Positions 9,233 through 18,236 of a stretch of DNA of 33,709 nucleotides are shown here, piece by piece; the first letter of the stretch is position 1; each line of letters begins with the position of its first letter. The notes below the pieces were generated by a model. The model was given only the letters and a program-made list of their open reading frames with translations, had not been told where the DNA came from and did not search any database. The translations under genes were made by a program, and so were the position numbers. Location of the stretch: NCBI GenBank assembly GCA_002694825.1, contig NZNH01000079.1:2833-36541 (forward strand), in the 5' to 3' direction. Origin of the DNA: Acidimicrobiaceae bacterium (lineage in GTDB: Bacteria > Actinomycetota > Acidimicrobiia > Acidimicrobiales > Aldehydirespiratoraceae).

Positions 9233-10405
9233 TCAGGTGATGCGCCGCCCGCGCCGGGTGGCGCTTTCTGTGAGGGCGTCCTCTTCCACCTCGAAATGCT
9301 GCCGGTAGCCGGAGATGAACGCCTGCATCGTGGCGGCGAACGGCAGGGCCAGAAGCGCACCGACGACACCGAGCAGCGCTGAGCCGACCAGCACGGAGCC
9401 GTAGGCCACGGCGACGTGGATTTCCATCGTCTGGGCGGTGACCTTCGGGGCGAAGAGATAGTTCTCGATTTGTTGGTAGGCGAGAACCACGAGGAGGACG
9501 AAGAGGCCGGTCCGGGGTGTGTCAATCAGGGTGATCAGGATCGGCAGGGCGCCGGCGATGTACGTGCCCACCACGGGGATGAACTGGCTCATGATGCCGA
9601 CCCAGAGGGCCAGCGGTACCGAGAACGGCACGTTCAGCATTTCGAAGGCGATCCAGTGGGCGATCGCCGAGAGCACCGCCAACACGCCCCTGGAGAAGAT
9701 GTAGCCACCAGTTTTCTCGATTGCGAGATCCCACACACTCAGCACGGTGCGCTGGCGGGCTGGAGGAAGAAACGAACAGACGGTCCGGCGGAGTTTCGGG
9801 CCTTCGGCCACGATGTAGAAGGCGAACAGCAGAACCGTGAACGTCTGGAACAAGACGTTGACGACGGTTGTGCCGAGATTCACGACATCGTCAGCGAAGC
9901 GGTTGGCGAGATCTGCGGCGCCGCCACCGTCGACGAACTCTTCGGTGACGCGTGAGAGGTCGATGTCTTCGTCGACGTTGTCGCGCAGCCATGACTCGGC
10001 GTCTTCCACATAGCGGGGTGCCTCGTCGATGAAGTTGTTGATCTGGGTCGCCAACGTGGTGCCGATCGCAGCCGAGAACCCGACGATGCCGACGAAGATC
10101 AGGAGGTACATGATCCAGACGCCAAGGCCGCGGCGGACGCCCCACCGCTCGAGCTTGTTGACCGCCGGTTCGATCGCGAAGCCGAGGAACAGGCTGATCA
10201 ACACAATGATCAAGAAGCCGCGGAGGTTTCGCAGCATGCCGGTCCCGACATAGGTGACTGCCCAGCCAACCCAAAACAGGGTGATCGCCTTGATCACCCA
10301 GCGAGGCACCTTGGTGTTGCTTCCCCCGTCGGCGTTGTTACTTCCCTCGTCCGTGATGGCCCCCTCGGGCTCGTCCGTCGGGTTGAGGTCACCATGGTCG
10401 GCCAT
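9233..10405 (-). CDS. AI-2E family transporter (PerM/YdiK-like membrane protein)
   Basis: Polytopic inner-membrane protein of 390 residues of the AI-2E exporter/UPF0118 family, whose members are linked to autoinducer-2 export or Na+/H+ exchange; substrate here unknown. About eight hydrophobic segments: 36-57, 62-80, 95-117, 178-200, 239-256, 262-294 (possibly two), 300-318 and 331-362. The family signatures QFIPVVGTYIAGALP (274-288) and YQQIENYLFAPKV (310-322) are clear. The N-terminus is a short polar acidic tail and the C-terminus is Arg-rich. I prefer the ATG at 10405 because AAGGTG lies 8 bases upstream; a start at 10426 has no ribosome-binding site. It is divergent from rplC and convergent with the response regulator, ending 15 bases from it. 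It sits in the insertion that splits the S10 operon. Confidence 0.9.
   Translation of the reverse strand: MADHGDLNPTDEPEGAITDEGSNNADGGSNTKVPRWVIKAITLFWVGWAVTYVGTGMLRNLRGFLIIVLISLFLGFAIEPAVNKLERWGVRRGLGVWIMYLLIFVGIVGFSAAIGTTLATQINNFIDEAPRYVEDAESWLRDNVDEDIDLSRVTEEFVDGGGAADLANRFADDVVNLGTTVVNVLFQTFTVLLFAFYIVAEGPKLRRTVCSFLPPARQRTVLSVWDLAIEKTGGYIFSRGVLAVLSAIAHWIAFEMLNVPFSVPLALWVGIMSQFIPVVGTYIAGALPILITLIDTPRTGLFVLLVVLAYQQIENYLFAPKVTAQTMEIHVAVAYGSVLVGSALLGVVGALLALPFAATMQAFISGYRQHFEVEEDALTESATRRGRRIT
9242..9271 (+). terminator. Terminator for the response regulator
   Basis: GCGCCGCCC (9242-9250) pairs with GGGTGGCGC (9256-9264) through a 9-bp stem with one wobble, followed by TTTCTGT. It lies 24 bases beyond the response-regulator stop, inside the last codons of the convergent minus-strand gene. 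Confidence 0.5.
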
Positions 10406-10449
10406 GGACCTGCACCTTACTCGCATCGCAATTTCGCGCTGAGCGCCCG

Positions 10450-10478
10450 TTGGTTTGCGGTGGTTCTGCCGTTAGCCT
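10450..10478 (+). promoter_or_regulatory. Promoter for the rplC (S10-spc) operon
   Basis: TTGGTT (10450-10455), 17-base spacer, TAGCCT (10473-10478). The -10 box is identical to that of rpsL. It lies in the 265-base divergent gap between the AI-2E-family gene and rplC and predicts a leader of about 185 bases. Confidence 0.5.
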
Positions 10479-10563
10479 TCAATCCTCGTGCGTCCGGACG
10501 TGTCCGGATGCCCGCAATCGACGTCTGTGCAGGCCTCCGGGAACCACACGGCACAACCGATCC

Positions 10564-10596
10564 AACGCTCCGCCGGGCCTGCCCGTGCGGAGCGTT
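10564..10596 (+). other. Strong hairpin in the rplC leader
   Basis: AACGCTCCGC (10564-10573) pairs perfectly with GCGGAGCGTT (10587-10596); an inner CGGG/CCCG stem with a CCTG loop stacks on it, giving a near-continuous 14-bp stem with one bulged T. It lies in the predicted leader, about 75 bases before rplC, with no T-run after it. This is the position where ribosomal-protein autoregulation acts on S10 operons in other bacteria (L4 in Escherichia coli). An autoregulatory role is inference. Confidence 0.5.
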
Positions 10597-10670
10597 CGCG
10601 TGAATCCTTCTGGGGTCCACTTTTCGATGCAGCGAGGGTCCGCTCTCGCTCCGAACTACAGGAAGCAACC

Positions 10671-11309
10671 ATGGCCACAAAGGCGATCGTCGGCGAGAAA
10701 GTCGGCATGACGCAGGTCTGGGACGAAGACAACCGTGTCGTCCCGGTCACCGTGCTGCGTGTCACGCCGTGCCGTGTCGTTCAGGTCAAGACACCTGAGA
10801 CCGACGGCTACAGCGCCATCCAGGTCACGCTCGGCGTGAAGGATGCGAACAAGCTCACCCAGCCCGAAGCTGGGCACTTCGCAAAGGCGGGCGTCGACGC
10901 AGGCCGCAAGCTTGTCGAGCTGCGGCTCGACGACGTCAGCGAGTACACCGTCGGCCAAGAGATCTCCGCCGACATCCTCGGGCAGGGCGAGAAGGTCGAT
11001 GTCACGGCGGTCAGCCGGGGCAAGGGCTTCGCCGGTGCGATGAAGCGCCACGGATTCGGTGGCGCGCCGGCCTCCCACGGTGCCCACCGCGTTCACCGCA
11101 AGCCCGGTTCCGTTGGCCAGTGCGCGACCCCCAGCCGGGTTTTCAAGGGCAAGAAGCTGCCCGGACGCATGGGCAACGACAAGGTCACCACCCTCAACCT
11201 TGAGATCGTCAAGAGCGATTCCGAGGCGGAGATCCTTCTGGTGAAGGGCTCCGTGCCCGGCGCCCGCGGCGCCACCGTGATCGTCCGCAACGCGGTGAAG
11301 GGAGCCTGA
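10671..11309 (+). CDS. rplC: Ribosomal protein L3
   Basis: Early-assembly 50S protein near the peptidyl-transferase centre, 212 residues. The ATG at 10671 (MATKAIVGEKVGMTQVWDED) is preceded by CAGGAAGC; the open frame extends 61 codons further upstream into the hairpin leader, which is not coding. The conserved SRGKGFAGAMKRHGFGG stretch, the central-loop GSVGQCATPSRVFKGKKLPG (including the Gln methylated in some bacteria) and GRMGNDKVTTLN are present. It starts the downstream piece of the split S10 operon; rplD follows after two bases. Confidence 0.98.
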   Translation: MATKAIVGEKVGMTQVWDEDNRVVPVTVLRVTPCRVVQVKTPETDGYSAIQVTLGVKDANKLTQPEAGHFAKAGVDAGRKLVELRLDDVSEYTVGQEISADILGQGEKVDVTAVSRGKGFAGAMKRHGFGGAPASHGAHRVHRKPGSVGQCATPSRVFKGKKLPGRMGNDKVTTLNLEIVKSDSEAEILLVKGSVPGARGATVIVRNAVKGA

Positions 11310-11311
11310 TC

Positions 11312-11959
11312 ATGGCGAGCGTCACCATCCAAACCCAGGCCGGCAAGAGCACCGGCGAAGCCGAACTCGTCGAGACCATGTTCGGTGTCGAGCCGAACAT
11401 GGCTGTCATGCACCAGGTCGTCACCGCCCAGCTCGCCGCCAGGCGGGCCGGCACCCACTCCACCAAGACTCGTTCCGAGGTCAGCGGTGGTGGTGCCAAG
11501 CCGTGGCGTCAGAAGGGCACCGGCCGTTCCCGTGCCGGCACCACTCGTGCTCCCGGTTGGGTCGGCGGCGGTATCGCCCACGGCCCGAAGCCGCGTGATT
11601 ACAGCCAGAAGACCCCCAAGAAGATGATCAAGCTGGCGTTGGCCTCGGCCCTTTCGGACCGCGCTGCTGACGGCAACGTGATCGTCGTCGACAAGTGGGA
11701 CTTCGAGACCCCCAAGACTGCCGACGCCAAGGCCGCCCTCAGCGCCATTGGCGCTGAAGGCAAGGTGCTGATCGTCTTCGGCGACGACGACACCAACGCC
11801 TGGAAGAGCTTCCGCAACCTCACCAACGTGCACTGCCTGCACCAGGGCGAGCTCAACACCTACGACGTCCTCAACAACGACGTCGTGGTGTTCACCGAGG
11901 AGACCCTGCCCACCGGCGTCAGCAACGCTGCCGCTGCGAGCACGGAGGAAGAAGAGTGA
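11312..11959 (+). CDS. rplD: Ribosomal protein L4
   Basis: 50S protein whose extended loop lines the exit tunnel; in Escherichia coli it also represses the S10 operon. It has 215 residues with the conserved tunnel loop about 52-81 ([20 protein letters not shown], then SRAGTTRAP). The C-terminus carries an Ala-rich then Glu-rich tail ending STEEEE. The codons of that tail (GAGGAAGAAGAG) lie 1-12 bases before the GTG of rplW and act as its Shine-Dalgarno; the genes overlap by four bases (GTGA). Confidence 0.98.
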   Translation: MASVTIQTQAGKSTGEAELVETMFGVEPNMAVMHQVVTAQLAARRAGTHSTKTRSEVSGGGAKPWRQKGTGRSRAGTTRAPGWVGGGIAHGPKPRDYSQKTPKKMIKLALASALSDRAADGNVIVVDKWDFETPKTADAKAALSAIGAEGKVLIVFGDDDTNAWKSFRNLTNVHCLHQGELNTYDVLNNDVVVFTEETLPTGVSNAAAASTEEEE

Positions 11960-12246
11960 AGGACTACCGCGACGTCCTGATTCGCCCGGTCGTCTCCGAG
12001 AAGAGCTACGGCCTTCTTGAGGAGAACGTCTACACCTTCGTCGTTGCCCCCGGCGCGTCGAAGCCCGAGATCCGCGACGCCGTCGAAGCGCTCTTCGACG
12101 TGTCGGTCGTGAAGGTCAACACCCTCAACCGTCAGGGCAAGCGCAAGCGCAACCGTCGCACCGGCGGCTGGGGCCAGCGTCCCTCGCAGAAGCGTGCCCT
12201 CGTCACCCTCGCCGAGGGTGACTCGATCGATCTCTTCGAGGCCTGA
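11956..12246 (+). CDS. rplW: Ribosomal protein L23
   Basis: 50S protein at the tunnel exit, docking site for trigger factor and SRP. It has 96 residues, with the usual [20 protein letters not shown] start and the [18 protein letters not shown] loop. The GTG start at 11956 overlaps the rplD stop by four bases, indicating translational coupling. rplB begins two bases after the stop. Confidence 0.97.
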   Translation: MKDYRDVLIRPVVSEKSYGLLEENVYTFVVAPGASKPEIRDAVEALFDVSVVKVNTLNRQGKRKRNRRTGGWGQRPSQKRALVTLAEGDSIDLFEA

Positions 12247-12248
12247 TC

Positions 12249-13085
12249 ATGGCGATTCGTAAGCGCAAGCCCACCAGCCCCGGTCGTCGATTCCAGACGA
12301 GCTCGGACTTCTCCGAGATCACCACGTCGACCCCCGAGAAGAGCCTGCTGGCTCCCAAGTCCAAGACCGGTGGTCGTAACAACCACGGTCGCAAGACCAG
12401 CCGTCATCGCGGCGGCGGGCACAAGCAGCAGTACCGCATCATCGACTTCAAGCGGAGCAAGGACGGCGTGCCGGCCACGGTTGCGACCATCGAGTACGAC
12501 CCGAACCGCACCTGCAACATCGCCCTCCTGCACTACCACGACGGCGAGAAGCGCTACATCCTCGCTCCCCGCGACCTTGAGGTCGGCGACAAGCTGATGT
12601 CGGGTCAGGGCGCCGAGATCCGTCCGGGCAACGCACTCCCGCTGCGCTACATCCCGGTCGGTACCACCATCCACAATGTCGAGCTCAAGGCCGGCGCCGG
12701 CGCCAAGATGGGCCGCTCCGCTGGCACCAGCATCCAGCTGGTCGCCAAGGAAGGCGGTTTCGCCACCCTGCGTCTGCCCAGCACGGAGATGCGTCGTGTG
12801 CCGATCGACTGCCGTGCCACGGTCGGCGAGGTCGGCAACGCCCAGCATGAGCTCATCAAGATCGGCAAGGCCGGCCGCAACCGTTGGAAGGGTGTCAAGC
12901 CCCAGTCCCGCGGTGTGGTCATGAACCCGGTCGACCACCCGCACGGCGGTGGTGAAGGCAAGACCTCGGGTGGTCGCCACCCGGTGTCGCCGTGGGGCAA
13001 GCCCGAGGGCCGCACCCGCCGTGCCAACCAGGAATCCGACAAGCTGATCGTGCGCCGTCGCCGGACGCGCGGTTCGCGGAGGTAA
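12249..13085 (+). CDS. rplB: Ribosomal protein L2
   Basis: Universal 50S protein needed for subunit joining and peptidyl-transferase-centre assembly. It has 278 residues. The N-terminal [16 protein letters not shown], the [20 protein letters not shown] segment and the [20 protein letters not shown] loop (about 230-249, holding the conserved His) are intact. The Arg-rich C-terminus ends RRTRGSRR. The gap to rpsS is six bases, containing GGAGGTAATC at the end of the gene as a ribosome-binding site. Confidence 0.98.
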   Translation: MAIRKRKPTSPGRRFQTSSDFSEITTSTPEKSLLAPKSKTGGRNNHGRKTSRHRGGGHKQQYRIIDFKRSKDGVPATVATIEYDPNRTCNIALLHYHDGEKRYILAPRDLEVGDKLMSGQGAEIRPGNALPLRYIPVGTTIHNVELKAGAGAKMGRSAGTSIQLVAKEGGFATLRLPSTEMRRVPIDCRATVGEVGNAQHELIKIGKAGRNRWKGVKPQSRGVVMNPVDHPHGGGEGKTSGGRHPVSPWGKPEGRTRRANQESDKLIVRRRRTRGSRR

Positions 13086-13091
13086 TCAGTC

Positions 13092-13370
13092 ATGCCGCGT
13101 AGCCTCAAAAAGGGACCGTTCGTCGACGATCATCTGCTGAAGAAGATCGATGCGCTGAACGAGACCGGTGAGAAGAAGGTCATCAAGACCTGGAGCCGCC
13201 GCTCCACCATCATCCCCGACATGATCGGCCACACCCTGGCGGTTCACGACGGTCGCAAGCATGTTCCGGTCTACGTCACGGAGGCGATGATCGGTCACAA
13301 GCTGGGCGAGTTCGCCCCCACCCGCACGTTCAAGTTCCATGCGGGTCAGGAACGAGGAGCCCGTCGCTGA
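13092..13370 (+). CDS. rpsS: Ribosomal protein S19
   Basis: 30S head protein contacting S13 and the A-site finger of 23S rRNA. It has 92 residues with the standard [19 protein letters not shown]-terminus, [17 protein letters not shown] and [15 protein letters not shown]. Its stop shares one base with the rplV start (TGATG), and AGGAACGAGGAG in its last codons provides the rplV ribosome-binding site. Confidence 0.98.
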   Translation: MPRSLKKGPFVDDHLLKKIDALNETGEKKVIKTWSRRSTIIPDMIGHTLAVHDGRKHVPVYVTEAMIGHKLGEFAPTRTFKFHAGQERGARR

Positions 13371-14002
13371 TGGCCGGTACCAAGACCAACGAGCGACCGG
13401 GCACCCGCGCCAAGGCGTCGTACGTCCGCAGCTCGGCCTACAAGGCCCGTGAGGTTCTCGATCTCATCCGGGGCAAGTCGTACGCCGAGGCCGCCGAGAT
13501 CCTCCAGTTCTCCGAGCGAGGTATCTCTGAGGACATTCTCAAGGTGCTCGACTCGGCAGTCGCCAACGCCGAGCACAACGACAACCAGGTCGCCGAGGAG
13601 CTCTACGTATCGGCCTGCTACGCCGACGAGGGGCCGACCCTCAAGCGTTGGCGCCCTCGTGCTCGTGGCCGTGCGACTCGTATCCGCAAGCGCACCTGCC
13701 ACATCACGGTCATCGTGAGCCGCTACGACGACGAGGCGCTCGAAGCCCTGCGCAACCGCGAAGCCGCTGCCGGCCGCTCGGGGAGCAGTCAGGCTGCCGA
13801 GGCTCGCCGCGCTCGTGTTGCCCAGTCCAAGGCCCGACAGCAGGAAGCTGAGGAAGACGTCGACGACACCGAGACCACGGTCGAGGACGTCGCCGACGAG
13901 ATCGTCGCCGCAACCGCCGCCGAGATGGAGGCCGCCGCCGAGGACGACAACGCCGAGGACAACGTCGCCGAGGCCGATACGTCGACCGAGGAAGAGGAGT
14001 AA
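13370..14002 (+). CDS. rplV: Ribosomal protein L22 with long acidic tail
   Basis: 50S exit-tunnel protein. The conserved core is about residues 1-118 ([20 protein letters not shown], and [20 protein letters not shown], the tunnel hairpin). The protein is 210 residues, so roughly 90 extra C-terminal residues follow: first Arg/Ala-rich, then strongly acidic (many Glu, Asp, Ala) ending STEEEE. Mycobacterial L22 is also long, so extended tails are known in actinomycetes, but this tail is distinctly acidic. The last codons GAGGAAGAGGAG also form the rpsC Shine-Dalgarno. The start overlaps the rpsS stop by one base. Confidence 0.96.
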   Translation: MAGTKTNERPGTRAKASYVRSSAYKAREVLDLIRGKSYAEAAEILQFSERGISEDILKVLDSAVANAEHNDNQVAEELYVSACYADEGPTLKRWRPRARGRATRIRKRTCHITVIVSRYDDEALEALRNREAAAGRSGSSQAAEARRARVAQSKARQQEAEEDVDDTETTVEDVADEIVAATAAEMEAAAEDDNAEDNVAEADTSTEEEE

Positions 14003-14006
14003 GTCC

Positions 14007-14918
14007 ATGGGACAGAAGGTCAACCCGTACGGCTTCCGCCTCGGGATCACCACCGACTGGAAGAGCCGTTGGTTCGCCGATCGTCAGGAGTACGCCGACA
14101 ACGTCGTCGAGGATTGGAAGATCCGCGACTACCTGCTCAACGAGTTGCCACACGCCGCGATCAGCCGTGTCGAGGTCGAGCGCACTCGTGAGCGTCTGCG
14201 TGTCGACGTGCACACCGCCCGTCCGGGCATCGTGATCGGCCGCCGTGGTGCCGAGGCCGACCGCCTCCGTGCCGGCCTCACGAAGATCTCGGGCAACCCG
14301 AAGGTCCAGCTCAACATCCAGGAGATCAAGCAGCCCGAGCTCGACGCTGCGCTGATCGCCCAGGGCATTGCCGACCAGCTCGCCGGCCGTGTGGCGTTCC
14401 GACGCGCGATGAAGCGTGCGGTGCAGAACGCTCAGAAGGCCGGCGCGCTCGGTATTCGAGTCCAATCGTCGGGCCGCCTCGGCGGTTCGGAGATGGCCCG
14501 CACCGAGTGGTACCGCGAGGGCCGTGTGCCGCTGCACACCCTGCGTGCCGATGTCGACTACGGCTTCCGCGAGGCCCGGACCACCTACGGCCGTATCGGC
14601 GTGAAGGTGTGGCTCTACAAGGGCGACATCCTTCCCTACAAGACCCAGACCGAGGACAAGGCCACCCTCGAGGCGGCGATGGCTGCCGGCGAGACGTCGG
14701 GCCAGAGCACCAAGCCCCGCAAGGTCGTGTCCAGCGCCGCCCGCAAGCGCGTCGCCACCCCCGAGACCGAGGGTGCGGACAACGAGGTCGACGAAGAGCC
14801 GGCTCCGCTCATCAAGGAAGCCGATCCCGAATTCGAACGACTGCTCGATGAGGAGGACGCCATCGAGGCCTCCACCCGTGAGCAGTCCGAGACCCCGAAC
14901 TTCCGGGCCAACGACTGA
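14007..14918 (+). CDS. rpsC: Ribosomal protein S3 with long acidic tail
   Basis: 30S protein at the mRNA entry tunnel with helicase-associated function. The ATG at 14007 gives 303 residues ([14 protein letters not shown]); the open frame reaches 64 codons upstream within rplV and is a shadow there. The KH domain lies about 39-107 with the signature [15 protein letters not shown]. The conserved C-terminal domain ends near GDILPYK (about 212). About 90 further residues form a low-complexity Ala/Glu/Asp-rich tail. S3 of Mycobacterium also has a tail, but shorter. The neighbouring L22 has a similar tail. Confidence 0.96.
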   Translation: MGQKVNPYGFRLGITTDWKSRWFADRQEYADNVVEDWKIRDYLLNELPHAAISRVEVERTRERLRVDVHTARPGIVIGRRGAEADRLRAGLTKISGNPKVQLNIQEIKQPELDAALIAQGIADQLAGRVAFRRAMKRAVQNAQKAGALGIRVQSSGRLGGSEMARTEWYREGRVPLHTLRADVDYGFREARTTYGRIGVKVWLYKGDILPYKTQTEDKATLEAAMAAGETSGQSTKPRKVVSSAARKRVATPETEGADNEVDEEPAPLIKEADPEFERLLDEEDAIEASTREQSETPNFRAND

Positions 14919-14928
14919 GGTTTCGATC

Positions 14929-15345
14929 ATGTTGATGCCCAAGAAGGTCAAGCACCGCAAGCACCACCGTGGACGCATGAAGGGCGGCGCCAAGGGCGCC
15001 ACCGAGGTCAGCTACGGCGACTACGGCATCCAGGCCCTCGAGCCCGGGTGGATCACTGCCCGCCAGATCGAGGCTGCCCGTATCGCCATGACCCGTCACA
15101 TCAAGCGTGGCGGCAAGGTGTGGATCAATGTCTTCCCCGACAAGCCGGTCACCCAGAAGCCGGCCGAAACCCGCATGGGTTCGGGCAAGGGCAACCCCGA
15201 GAAGTGGGTCGCCGTCGTCCGCCCCGGCCGTGTGATGTTCGAGCTGTCGTACCACGACGAAGAGATCGCCCGCGCGGCGATCAACCGTGCCATCCAGAAG
15301 CTGCCCGTGAAGGCCCGCTTCGTGAAGCGTGAGGAGGGGTTCTGA
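14929..15345 (+). CDS. rplP: Ribosomal protein L16
   Basis: 50S protein at the A-site/central protuberance side, important for late assembly. It has 138 residues. The start at 14929 gives [19 protein letters not shown], the usual N-terminus, with TGAGG at the end of rpsC as ribosome-binding site; the second Met at 14935 is less likely. [20 protein letters not shown] and [15 protein letters not shown] are conserved. The last codons contain GAGGAGGGG, the ribosome-binding site for rpmC, whose ATG overlaps the stop by one base. Confidence 0.97.
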   Translation: MLMPKKVKHRKHHRGRMKGGAKGATEVSYGDYGIQALEPGWITARQIEAARIAMTRHIKRGGKVWINVFPDKPVTQKPAETRMGSGKGNPEKWVAVVRPGRVMFELSYHDEEIARAAINRAIQKLPVKARFVKREEGF

Positions 15346-15569
15346 TGGCGAAGTCCAAGACCCTCGCCGATCTCGGCGACACCGATCTGCTCGAGACCCT
15401 TGCGGACCGCAAGGAAGAGCTGTTCAACCTGCGCTTCCAGTTCGCGACTGGACAGCTCGAGAACTCGGCCCGCATGAAGCAGGTCAAGAAGGAAATCGCC
15501 CGGGTTCACACCGAACTCCGGGCCCGTGAGATCGCCGCGGCCGACGCGGCGGCGGAGGAGGCCGGCTGA
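15345..15569 (+). CDS. rpmC: Ribosomal protein L29
   Basis: Small 50S protein near the tunnel exit, 74 residues. The two-helix hairpin is seen in [20 protein letters not shown] and [20 protein letters not shown]. The ATG overlaps the rplP stop by one base. The C-terminal Ala/Glu stretch AAAEEAG includes GGAGGAGG, which is the ribosome-binding site of rpsQ; that gene again overlaps by one base. Confidence 0.96.
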   Translation: MAKSKTLADLGDTDLLETLADRKEELFNLRFQFATGQLENSARMKQVKKEIARVHTELRAREIAAADAAAEEAG

Positions 15570-15838
15570 TGGCTGAGACCGAAACCCGCGAGAACGCCCG
15601 CAAGGTCCGAGAGGGCATCGTCGTCTCGGACAAGATGGACAAGACCGCCGTGGTCGAGACCATCGACCGTGTGCGTCACCGCCGCTACGCCAAGACCGTG
15701 CAGCGCAACAAGAAGCTCCACGTCCACGACGAGGAGAACACGCTGAACATCGGCGACCGCGTGCGTGTCCAGGAGACTCGCCCGCTGTCGAAGAACAAGC
15801 GCTGGCGGCTCGTCGAGATCCTGGAGCGTGCGAAGTGA
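15569..15838 (+). CDS. rpsQ: Ribosomal protein S17
   Basis: 30S primary binding protein with an OB fold, 89 residues. Family hallmarks include [40 protein letters not shown] and [16 protein letters not shown]. The N-terminus has a short extra polar stretch ([11 protein letters not shown]), common in actinomycetes. It overlaps rpmC by one base and rplN by four (GTGA). Confidence 0.97.
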   Translation: MAETETRENARKVREGIVVSDKMDKTAVVETIDRVRHRRYAKTVQRNKKLHVHDEENTLNIGDRVRVQETRPLSKNKRWRLVEILERAK

Positions 15839-16203
15839 TCCAGCAGGAATCACGCCTGCGCGTCGCCGACAACTCGGGCGCCAAGGAGGTCTTGTGTATC
15901 AAGGTCCTCGGTGGCTCGAAGCGTCGTTACGCCTCGATTGGTGACGTCTTCGTCGCCACGGTCAAGGACGCGATCCCGGGCGCTCAGGTCAAGAAGGGCG
16001 ATGTCGTCAAGTGCGTCGTCGTTCGTGTCAAGAAAGAAAAGCGTCGCCCGGATGGCAGCTACATCCGTTTCGACGAGAACGCTGCGGTGCTGATCAACGA
16101 TCAGAAGCAGCCGCGCGGCACCCGCATCTTCGGTCCGGTGGGCCGAGAGCTTCGTGAGAAGCAGTTCATGCGGATCGTGTCGCTGGCCCCGGAGGTTCTG
16201 TGA
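15835..16203 (+). CDS. rplN: Ribosomal protein L14
   Basis: 50S protein forming an intersubunit bridge. It has 122 residues, the canonical length, starting at GTG ([20 protein letters not shown]) inside the rpsQ stop. The [20 protein letters not shown] segment and the C-terminal [20 protein letters not shown] are conserved. The last codons CCGGAGGTTCTG provide the rplX ribosome-binding site. Confidence 0.98.
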   Translation: MIQQESRLRVADNSGAKEVLCIKVLGGSKRRYASIGDVFVATVKDAIPGAQVKKGDVVKCVVVRVKKEKRRPDGSYIRFDENAAVLINDQKQPRGTRIFGPVGRELREKQFMRIVSLAPEVL

Positions 16204-16514
16204 TGAAGATCATCAAGGGCGACCGCGTGGTCGTGCTCGCCGGCAAGGACAAGGGCGCTGAGGGCGTCGTCCAGAAGGCCATGCCCGAGACGGGCAAGGT
16301 CGTCGTCGAGGGCGTCAACGTCGCCAAGAAGCACCAGGCCCCGACCCGGGCCGATCAGCAGGGCGGCATCATCGACAAAGCGATGCCCATCGACGCCTCC
16401 AACGTCGCCGTGATCAGCCCGAAGGACGGCAAGGCCACCCGTGTCGGGTACAAGGTCCTCGACGACGGGTCGAAGATCCGTGTCTGCAAGCGCACCGGTG
16501 AGGAGATCAAGTGA
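16203..16514 (+). CDS. rplX: Ribosomal protein L24
   Basis: 50S assembly-initiator protein with a KOW motif ([19 protein letters not shown] near the N-terminus), 103 residues. A GTG directly before the ATG could add one Met, but GGAGG is better spaced for the ATG at 16203 (7 bases), which also overlaps the rplN stop by one base. The [12 protein letters not shown] segment is typical. The C-terminal GGTGAGGAG codons serve as ribosome-binding site for rplE, which overlaps by four bases. Confidence 0.96.
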   Translation: MKIIKGDRVVVLAGKDKGAEGVVQKAMPETGKVVVEGVNVAKKHQAPTRADQQGGIIDKAMPIDASNVAVISPKDGKATRVGYKVLDDGSKIRVCKRTGEEIK

Positions 16515-17074
16515 CCACCACGATCACCCCGCGACTGCGGACCAGGTACAACGACGAGATCCGGGCCCAGCTCAAGGACACTCTGGAACTCGACAACATC
16601 ATGTTGGTGCCCAAGATCGAGAAGATCGTGCTCAACATGGGCGTCGGTGACGCCGTCGGCCAGGCCAAGCTCCTTGAGGGCGCCCTGTCCGACATGGAGA
16701 CCATTGCCGGCCAAAAGCCGGTGATCACCCGGGCCAAGAAGAGCCTTGCCAGCTTCAAGCTGCGTGAGGGTCAGGCCATCGGCTGCAAGGTCACCCTCCG
16801 AGGTGACCGGATGTACGAATTCCTCGATCGCCTCATCTCGCTGGCGATCCCGCGAATCCGTGACTTCCGCGGCCTCCCGCCGAAGTCGTTCGACGGCAAC
16901 GGCAACTACACGTTCGGCGTGACCGAACAGCTCATGTTCCCCGAGATCGACTACGACAGGGTCGACACCACCCGGGGTATGGACATCACGATCGTCACCA
17001 CGGCGAAGACGAACGAGGAGGGCAAAGCCCTTCTTGATGCGTTCAACTTCCCGTTCCGACGCGAGGGGCAGTGA
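16511..17074 (+). CDS. rplE: Ribosomal protein L5
   Basis: 50S central-protuberance protein that binds 5S rRNA and contacts P-site tRNA. It has 187 residues, starting at GTG 16511 within the rplX stop. Conserved segments: [54 protein letters not shown] and [13 protein letters not shown]. rpsZ follows after three bases. Confidence 0.98.
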   Translation: MTTTITPRLRTRYNDEIRAQLKDTLELDNIMLVPKIEKIVLNMGVGDAVGQAKLLEGALSDMETIAGQKPVITRAKKSLASFKLREGQAIGCKVTLRGDRMYEFLDRLISLAIPRIRDFRGLPPKSFDGNGNYTFGVTEQLMFPEIDYDRVDTTRGMDITIVTTAKTNEEGKALLDAFNFPFRREGQ

Positions 17075-17077
17075 CCC

Positions 17078-17263
17078 ATGGCGAAAAAAGCACTCATCCA
17101 GAAGCAGCAGAAGACGCCCAAGTTCAAGGTGCGTCAGTACACGCGTTGCCGCCGGTGCGGTCGTCCGCACTCGGTGTACCGCAAGTTCGGCCTCTGCCGG
17201 ATCTGCCTGCGTGAGATGGCGCATGCCGGCGAGCTGCCGGGCGTCAAGAAGGCCAGTTGGTGA
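17078..17263 (+). CDS. rpsZ: Ribosomal protein S14, zinc-ribbon type
   Basis: 30S head protein, the short 61-residue form (also called rpsN type Z). A zinc ribbon is visible with Cys24, Cys27, Cys40 and Cys43 ([11 protein letters not shown] ... GLCRICL). Many actinomycetes also carry a longer zinc-independent S14 elsewhere that is switched on under zinc shortage; none is in this window. The stop is followed by GGGGAGGAGC, the ribosome-binding site of rpsH. Confidence 0.97.
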   Translation: MAKKALIQKQQKTPKFKVRQYTRCRRCGRPHSVYRKFGLCRICLREMAHAGELPGVKKASW

Positions 17264-17279
17264 GGGGAGGAGCAGAACA

Positions 17280-17684
17280 ATGACGATGACCGATCCGATT
17301 TCCGACATGCTCACCCGCATCCGCAACGCCAACGTGGCGATGCACGACGAGGTCTCCATGCCGTCGTCGAAGCAGAAGGTGGCCCTCGCCGAGGTCCTCA
17401 AGAGCGAGGGCTACATCACCTCGTTCGCCGAGGCCGACAACGGTGACAAGCCGGGCAAGACCCTGACCATTGAGATGAAGTACAGCCCCGAGCGGGCTCG
17501 CGTCATCTCCGGTCTGAAGCGGGTCTCCAAGCCGGGCCTGCGCATCTACCGTCAGCGCAATGAGATCCCCCGCGTGCAGGGTGGTCTCGGCGTGGCGGTT
17601 GTCTCGACCAACAAGGGACTCATGTCCGACCGCGAAGCACGGAAGAACCGCATGGGCGGCGAAATTCTGTGCTTCGTGTGGTGA
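17280..17684 (+). CDS. rpsH: Ribosomal protein S8
   Basis: 30S central-domain primary binder; in Escherichia coli it represses the spc operon. The ATG at 17280 ([20 protein letters not shown]) with GGGGAGGAGC upstream gives 134 residues; the longer open frame upstream overlaps rplE and is rejected. The C-terminal [20 protein letters not shown] and GGEILCFVW are the family signature. rplF follows after ten bases. Confidence 0.98.
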   Translation: MTMTDPISDMLTRIRNANVAMHDEVSMPSSKQKVALAEVLKSEGYITSFAEADNGDKPGKTLTIEMKYSPERARVISGLKRVSKPGLRIYRQRNEIPRVQGGLGVAVVSTNKGLMSDREARKNRMGGEILCFVW

Positions 17685-17694
17685 GGAGGTCGCC

Positions 17695-18234
17695 ATGTCC
17701 CGAGTCGGCAACGCACCCATCACCGTCCCCAGCGGCGTCGAGATCGCCATCGATGGATCCAACATCACCGTCAAGGGCTCCAAGGGCGAACTGTCCCGTG
17801 AGCTCCCCGGCGGCGTGACCGCGAACCTCGACGAGGAGACGCTCACCGTCGTTCGTCCCGACGACTCCAAGGAGTCCCGGGCGTTCCACGGCCTGAGCCG
17901 TTCACTCGTCCAGAACATGATCGTCGGCGTGAGCGAGGGCTTCGTGAAGGAGCTCCAGATCCAGGGCGTTGGTTACCGCGCCACGGCCAAGGGCTCCAAC
18001 GCCCTCGAGCTGGCCCTCGGTTTCAGCCACCCGGTGAAAATCGAGGCCCCGGAGGGCGTCGAGTTTGAGGTTCCTGCCCAGACCGAGATCTTGGTGAAGG
18101 GCATCGACAAGCAGCTCGTCGGCCAGGTGGCCGCCGATATCCGCAAGTGGCGCAAGCCTGAGCCGTACAAGGGCAAGGGCATCCGCTACAAGGACGAGCG
18201 CGTGATCCGCAAGGCCGGAAAGGCGGCCAAGTAG
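17695..18234 (+). CDS. rplF: Ribosomal protein L6
   Basis: 50S protein close to the sarcin-ricin loop, 179 residues. The start at 17695 ([17 protein letters not shown]) is preceded by GAGGAGGTCGCC right after the rpsH stop. The duplicated L6 fold ends with the signature [21 protein letters not shown]-like tail. Spacing to rplR is two bases. Confidence 0.98.
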   Translation: MSRVGNAPITVPSGVEIAIDGSNITVKGSKGELSRELPGGVTANLDEETLTVVRPDDSKESRAFHGLSRSLVQNMIVGVSEGFVKELQIQGVGYRATAKGSNALELALGFSHPVKIEAPEGVEFEVPAQTEILVKGIDKQLVGQVAADIRKWRKPEPYKGKGIRYKDERVIRKAGKAAK

Positions 18235-18236
18235 CC

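Noticed and set aside
10406-10426. Upstream start for the AI-2E-family protein
   Set aside because: No ribosome-binding site; the ATG at 10405 has AAGGTG at good spacing.
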